From a virus, in the IMG/VR virus record IMGVR_UViG_3300043803_001411, positions 1 through 29,571 of that record: a stretch of DNA of 29,571 nt; one strand, 5' to 3'. Both the position numbers and the translations under genes were made by a program. The notes beneath the pieces were generated by a model. It saw nothing but the letters and a program-made list of their open reading frames with translations. It made no database searches and was not told where the DNA came from. Below are positions 27,004 through 29,571 of the stretch, one piece after another (positions within the stretch are counted from its first letter, which is position 1; every line of letters begins with the position of its first letter).

Positions 27004-27379
27004 CTTTATTGAGATGACAATGGAAGAGTGGGAAGCCACCTACAAGCCTATATATAATCATATAGACAGTAATGCCTCCTTTCAAGATGAGACTGGTCAA
27101 GGCATTATGTTTGAGACATATGGTGATGAGGTAGAGTTTGTTAAGTCTCAATCCCCTGCCAATATCTGGATGTATGGTTCTGGAGATGATGGAGGAACTT
27201 ATATCTGGAATGGCTGGGGATTTGTAAATAGACTAGGATACTTCATCACTGAGGTGCCCTGCCCAGATGGTCTGACCATTCAGGTACAGGTAGGAGAGCC
27301 AGACTTGACATGTGATTTCTGCGGTGATATACTTGATGAAGAACTAGACCACGACCCACTATGCGAAGGAATACAATAA
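26996..27379 (+). CDS. 127-aa protein with C-terminal Cys motif
   Basis: MDNFIEMTMEEWEATYKPIY ... TGQGIMFETYGDEVEFVKSQ ... GGTYIWNGWGFVNRLGYFIT ... CDFCGDILDEELDHDPLC. CxxC with His/Cys about 15 residues later can form a zinc site. The N-terminal region is common in actinophage proteins of unknown role. Coupled on both sides. Confidence 0.8.
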   Translation: MDNFIEMTMEEWEATYKPIYNHIDSNASFQDETGQGIMFETYGDEVEFVKSQSPANIWMYGSGDDGGTYIWNGWGFVNRLGYFITEVPCPDGLTIQVQVGEPDLTCDFCGDILDEELDHDPLCEGIQ

Positions 27380-27564
27380 TGCCACTATACACAATAATCG
27401 CCAAAAGAGAAACTCTCTATGAGTTTAATTTTGAGGCGGAAGATGAAGCCTCTGCGATTGCTGAGATTAATCGTATTGAACTAACTGAAGATGTTGAAGA
27501 ATATGCCTATGATTGGTATCCACTAGAAGTAACAGAGATAGAAGAAATTGAGGACATGGACTAA
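27379..27564 (+). CDS. 61-aa acidic protein
   Basis: ATG 27379 overlaps the upstream stop (TAATG) and is preferred to an in-frame upstream start. MPLYTIIAKRETLYEFNFEA EDEASAIAEINRIE... matches the small 'Y.i.....Y.f.veAe.E..A...I' domain seen at the end of 24401-24814. Confidence 0.75.
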   Translation: MPLYTIIAKRETLYEFNFEAEDEASAIAEINRIELTEDVEEYAYDWYPLEVTEIEEIEDMD

Positions 27565-27914
27565 TGGGAGCACGTTGCACATTTGTATTTAAACAATCAG
27601 AGGACCTAGCAGTTGCCTTATACAGCCATTGGGGTGAAGACTCTATGCACCAAGACCTAGCACTAGCGCTGCAGCATGCAGAGCCAAGACTAGGAGATTA
27701 CTCATATGGTACACGTATGGCCATCAGTCATCTACTTAAAGATAGCATTCTAGATGAAACAGGATATGGAATCTATGCATGCAACCCTAATGACCTAGGA
27801 TTCATGGACCATCCAATTGTTATTAATCTAATTAATAATACTGTTGAAGATGACAGTGGAATTCATTCTATTAGTGATTTTGTTAACTATCACGTAGGTG
27901 CCCTAACAGTATAA
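27564..27914 (+). CDS. 116-aa unknown protein
   Basis: MGARCTFVFKQSEDLAVALY SHWGEDSMHQDLALALQHA ... DYSYGTRMAISHLLKDSILD ETGYGIYA. Conserved-looking His and Asp in SHWGEDS could be functional, but no enzyme family is recognised. One-base overlap upstream. Confidence 0.8.
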   Translation: MGARCTFVFKQSEDLAVALYSHWGEDSMHQDLALALQHAEPRLGDYSYGTRMAISHLLKDSILDETGYGIYACNPNDLGFMDHPIVINLINNTVEDDSGIHSISDFVNYHVGALTV

Positions 27915-27928
27915 GTTTACAATGAGCA

Positions 27929-28002
27929 GGCATAGATCTAGGGTCAGACTATGCCATGGGTGGAGGCAGTTTGTGGTGGACTTGCCTCCCCCATTATTTT
28001 TT
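27929..28002 (+). terminator. Two hairpins, the second a terminator
   Basis: GGCATAG / CTATGCC (27929-27935, 27949-27955), then GGAGGCA / TGCCTCC (27962-27968, 27983-27989) followed by a T-rich run to 28002. Ends the operon 26634-27914. Confidence 0.8.
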
Positions 28003-28010
28003 GGTACAAT
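27982..28010 (+). promoter_or_regulatory. Promoter overlapping the terminator
   Basis: TTGCCT (27982-27987) inside the right arm of the terminator, 17-bp spacer, TACAAT (28005-28010). Same design as 24014-24054. Confidence 0.6.
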
Positions 28011-28030
28011 GGAATAGAAGGGGGACTATC

Positions 28031-28252
28031 ATGCCACAGAGAATAACCACGGCAGAAAGAATAGCAATATCTTTATCTAAGTTACTAGTAGACTTCCATG
28101 TAGATTTAGACATGATTGGATACTACATCTATCGCACAATGCCCCCATTGGTGTATAATAGATTTCAAGACATTGCACATTCAGCAGAGCACGAAAAACA
28201 AATGCACGAAAATAAAGAGTACAGAGAGGCGATGCACAAAATTGGACTTTAA
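28031..28252 (+). CDS. 73-aa helical protein
   Basis: ATG 28031 behind AAGGGGG; a longer frame would run through the terminator. MPQRITTAERIAISLSKLLV DFHVDLDMIGYYIYRTMPPL, then a charged helix. Unknown function. Confidence 0.75.
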   Translation: MPQRITTAERIAISLSKLLVDFHVDLDMIGYYIYRTMPPLVYNRFQDIAHSAEHEKQMHENKEYREAMHKIGL

Positions 28253-28505
28253 AATAAAATGTGAGATACTTAATCAACTATGGTCAGACTATAGGTATGA
28301 TGAGGACTTTGAGGATTTTGTAGAATACAATGACATTGGGCTACCTCTTGCATCTTTTATAGATGAGGGCTTAGTAGACACAACTCCAAGAGCAGAGATT
28401 TACATTGGCGAAACATTTGATTTATTAGTTGCCGCTCTTGACATTGAGGACAAGGACTATGATTCATTAGAGGCGATGTTCTTTGAGGCAGGTAGGGTAG
28501 ACTAA
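28242..28505 (+). CDS. 87-aa acidic protein, probable TTG start
   Basis: TTG 28242 overlaps the end of the previous gene and gives LDFKIKCEILNQLWSDYRYD EDFEDFVEYNDIGLPLASFI. Upstream in-frame starts lie inside the previous gene and code poor sequence. Very acidic; could mimic DNA, but there is no specific evidence. Confidence 0.65.
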   Translation: MDFKIKCEILNQLWSDYRYDEDFEDFVEYNDIGLPLASFIDEGLVDTTPRAEIYIGETFDLLVAALDIEDKDYDSLEAMFFEAGRVD

Positions 28506-28570
28506 CTATCCTATTTTTGCCCCCCGAGTTATAAAACCATCAAACAATTGTATTACGAAGAACTAAAAAA

Positions 28571-28618
28571 TTTTCCAGATTCTGGGGATTACGAAATTTA
28601 AAATATTTTCCAGATTCT
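28571..28618. repeat. TTTTCCAGATTCT direct repeat
   Basis: Copies at 28571-28583 and 28606-28618, 35 bp apart, upstream of the 28662 promoter. A related TTGTCCAGATTCT lies at about 24950-24962 upstream of the DUF932 promoter. Confidence 0.6.
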
Positions 28619-28626
28619 ACCATCAC

Positions 28627-28655
28627 TTGATTTATTTGTCAAATAGGTGTATAAT
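28627..28655 (+). promoter_or_regulatory. Leaderless promoter for 28662
   Basis: TTGATT (28627-28632), 17-bp spacer, TATAAT (28650-28655), ATG 6 nt later. TTGTCAAATAGGTG here recurs as TTGACAAATAGGTG at 29099. Confidence 0.7.
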
Positions 28656-28661
28656 GAATAT

Positions 28662-28856
28662 ATGGGAAGAAACTATTTCTCCAAACATGGAGGACCTTAT
28701 TTTATTAATAGTGGTTTCTCCCAACATGATCATAGCCATGATACACCAGGTGTTCATAAAGATATCCAAACAAACAAGAATCTTTTCTATTTTATATCTA
28801 TAGGGTTTGTTAGTGTATTAGTTACTATAGGTATTGTTTTAACTGTTCTTCATTAA
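28662..28856 (+). CDS. 64-aa His-rich membrane protein, leaderless
   Basis: ATG 28662. MGRNYFSKHGGPYFINSGFS, then QHDHSHDTPGVHKDIQTNKN with six His in total, then a membrane helix (LFYFISIGFVSVLVTIGIVL) and a short C-terminal end. Topology suggests a cytoplasmic His-rich head that could bind metal. Function unknown. Confidence 0.7.
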   Translation: MGRNYFSKHGGPYFINSGFSQHDHSHDTPGVHKDIQTNKNLFYFISIGFVSVLVTIGIVLTVLH

Positions 28857-29098
28857 GTCCCCCGCTTCGGGCGCATTTGCCAATCCTATTAGACATTACG
28901 ACGGGCCAAAAAAATTTCCCCGAAATTCCAGGGGACAAAAGAGATACCAAATCCCCTAGTATAACAACAAATACCTATGTAAAATAGACAAACAATTTTA
29001 TCTTGGTTTTCTTTATTTTATTAAAAAATATCAAACAATTATATTATTTTATTGGCAAATTTGTCCAATTTTGTCATAATTATTTGTGTCAAATATAC

Positions 29099-29127
29099 TT
29101 GACAAATAGGTGGTTTGACGCTATAAT
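29099..29127 (+). promoter_or_regulatory. Strong sigma-70-type promoter without a clear gene
   Basis: TTGACA (29099-29104), 17-bp spacer, TATAAT (29122-29127): a full consensus. The transcript would start near 29134 and enter a stretch with repeated TCCACT and then the DnaA boxes, so it may be a non-coding or primer RNA. Confidence 0.75.
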
Positions 29128-29265
29128 CCATAGCCAGAATATGGGGATAGGAAGGTTTGATGGTTTGGCATTACGACCGCCATCGTTAAAAGCGCTCTAT
29201 ACTCCACTATCCTCCACTTCACTCCACTTCTAGGACAGATAATAAAAATATCAGTAAGATCTAAT

Positions 29266-29339
29266 TGTGGATAAACATGTGGATAACTATTAAGTAAAGG
29301 CTTATTTTCTTAAGTAAAGGCTAAGAAACCTGTGGATAT
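29266..29339. other. DnaA boxes and 13-bp iterons (origin-like)
   Basis: TGTGGATAA at 29266-29274 and 29278-29286 (both perfect inverted DnaA boxes), TGTGGATAT at 29331-29339, and TTAAGTAAAGGCT twice (29290-29302, 29310-29322) 20 bp apart. Confidence 0.6.
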
Positions 29340-29433
29340 CTTGCATAAGACGCAAGTCATAACTATCCCAAAACACTAATTTACCCTATCCAAATTAGCG
29401 TTACACATCTATATTCATTTGCGTATAGAAGTG

Positions 29434-29489
29434 TCAAACCTCATATCCTTGTTAGGTTTTATATCAAACCTCACATCCAAACCTCACAT
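29434..29489. repeat. TCAAACCTCACATCC iterons
   Basis: TCAAACCTCATATCC (29434-29448), TCAAACCTCACATCC (29464-29478) and CAAACCTCACAT (29478-29489). They lie directly upstream of the gene starting at 29506 and could serve replication initiation or its autoregulation. Confidence 0.7.
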
Positions 29490-29505
29490 ATGATATGATA
29501 GATAT

Positions 29506-29571
29506 ATGGACATTTTAGAAACAAACCTTGAAGACAAGTGTCACTATTGTCAAAATAAGGCCAAGTATACT
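29506..29571 (+). CDS. Partial gene with N-terminal CxxC (right edge)
   Basis: 22 codons visible: MDILETNLEDKCHYCQNKAK YT. CxxC suggests a zinc finger. TATGAT (29494-29499) ends 6 nt before the ATG, so it is a possible leaderless gene. Lying next to iterons, it might encode a DNA-binding or replication protein, but only its start is visible. Confidence 0.6.
   Translation, partial: MDILETNLEDKCHYCQNKAKYT

Larger units (their letters stand above)
28857..29505. other. Non-coding stretch with promoter and origin-like sequence
   Basis: No convincing gene. From left: a GC-rich small hairpin after the stop (CCCG/CGGG near 28861), TTCCCC/GGGGA pair near 28916-28935, very AT-rich DNA at 28980-29090, a strong promoter (29099-29127), a 30-codon frame of doubtful value (29141-29233), and the origin-like block (29266-29490). 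Confidence 0.6.

Noticed and set aside
28116-28241. N-terminal extension of the 87-aa acidic protein
   Set aside because: It lies wholly inside the preceding gene in another frame and reads as low-quality Cys/Lys/Thr sequence.
29003-29233. 76-codon plus-strand frame in the right-hand gap
   Set aside because: Its first half is AT-rich low-complexity sequence upstream of a consensus promoter, and no ribosome binding site is present.

Overview
The window reads as part of the genome of a tailed phage, most likely one that infects a low-GC actinobacterium such as a freshwater lineage. The host is an inference. It rests on the GP88-family and DUF932 proteins, a holin-like protein with one membrane segment and a coiled coil, small overlapping zinc-motif genes common in actinophages, and many genes whose -10 box lies 6-8 nt before the ATG, as in leaderless actinobacterial mRNAs. 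No integrase, terminase, capsid or polymerase gene is visible.

Region 1 (1-13884, almost all minus strand) holds late structural and host-recognition genes. They are a large tail fibre cut by the left edge, several small virion proteins, two Pro-rich fibre or adhesin proteins, a protein with a Gly-X-Y collagen-like segment, and three genes that share a baseplate-like 'RGDT/KGDT' module. Two things interrupt this block. One is a plus-strand secreted lysozyme-like protein (3747-4310) with its own promoter. The other is a minus-strand cassette (4312-8686) encoding a GDP-mannose 3,5-epimerase, an SGNH-hydrolase-like protein, an O-fucosyltransferase-like enzyme, a 2OG-Fe(II) oxygenase, a zinc-motif protein and a small unknown protein. 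The cassette lies among genes for Pro-rich and collagen-like fibres, so I propose that it modifies the fibres (proline hydroxylation plus sugar addition).

Region 2 (13885-17100) is transitional. It has a palindromic divergent control region, a second SGNH-like gene, a putative holin, a DHH-like phosphoesterase candidate, and an HNH homing-type endonuclease overlapping a small gene.

Region 3 (17250-29571) is an early-type region. A leftward operon of very small genes (18165 to 17251) and many rightward operons diverge from a control region at 18166-18491. Most genes are 30-140 codons, overlap by 1, 4 or 8 nt, and often carry CxxC motifs. Recognisable members are GP88, DUF932 and a tRNA-Asp(GUC) with encoded CCA. 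The intergenic gaps reuse a set of elements: extended -10 promoters, a TGTCAG box exactly 11 bp upstream of the -10, CRP/GlxR-like TGTGA-N6-TCACA dyads, GCCGGC, GGCGTGTCGA, AAAACGGACA, DnaA boxes, and a hairpin element (CCTGAGCA-N11-TGCTC) found five times. The right end (29266-29490) has DnaA boxes and two iteron families and looks like a replication origin.

Many small genes were found by reading the sequence directly. For several longer frames I moved the start to an internal codon supported by a ribosome binding site, a stop/start overlap or a leaderless promoter. All functions are from motif recognition only; no database search was run.
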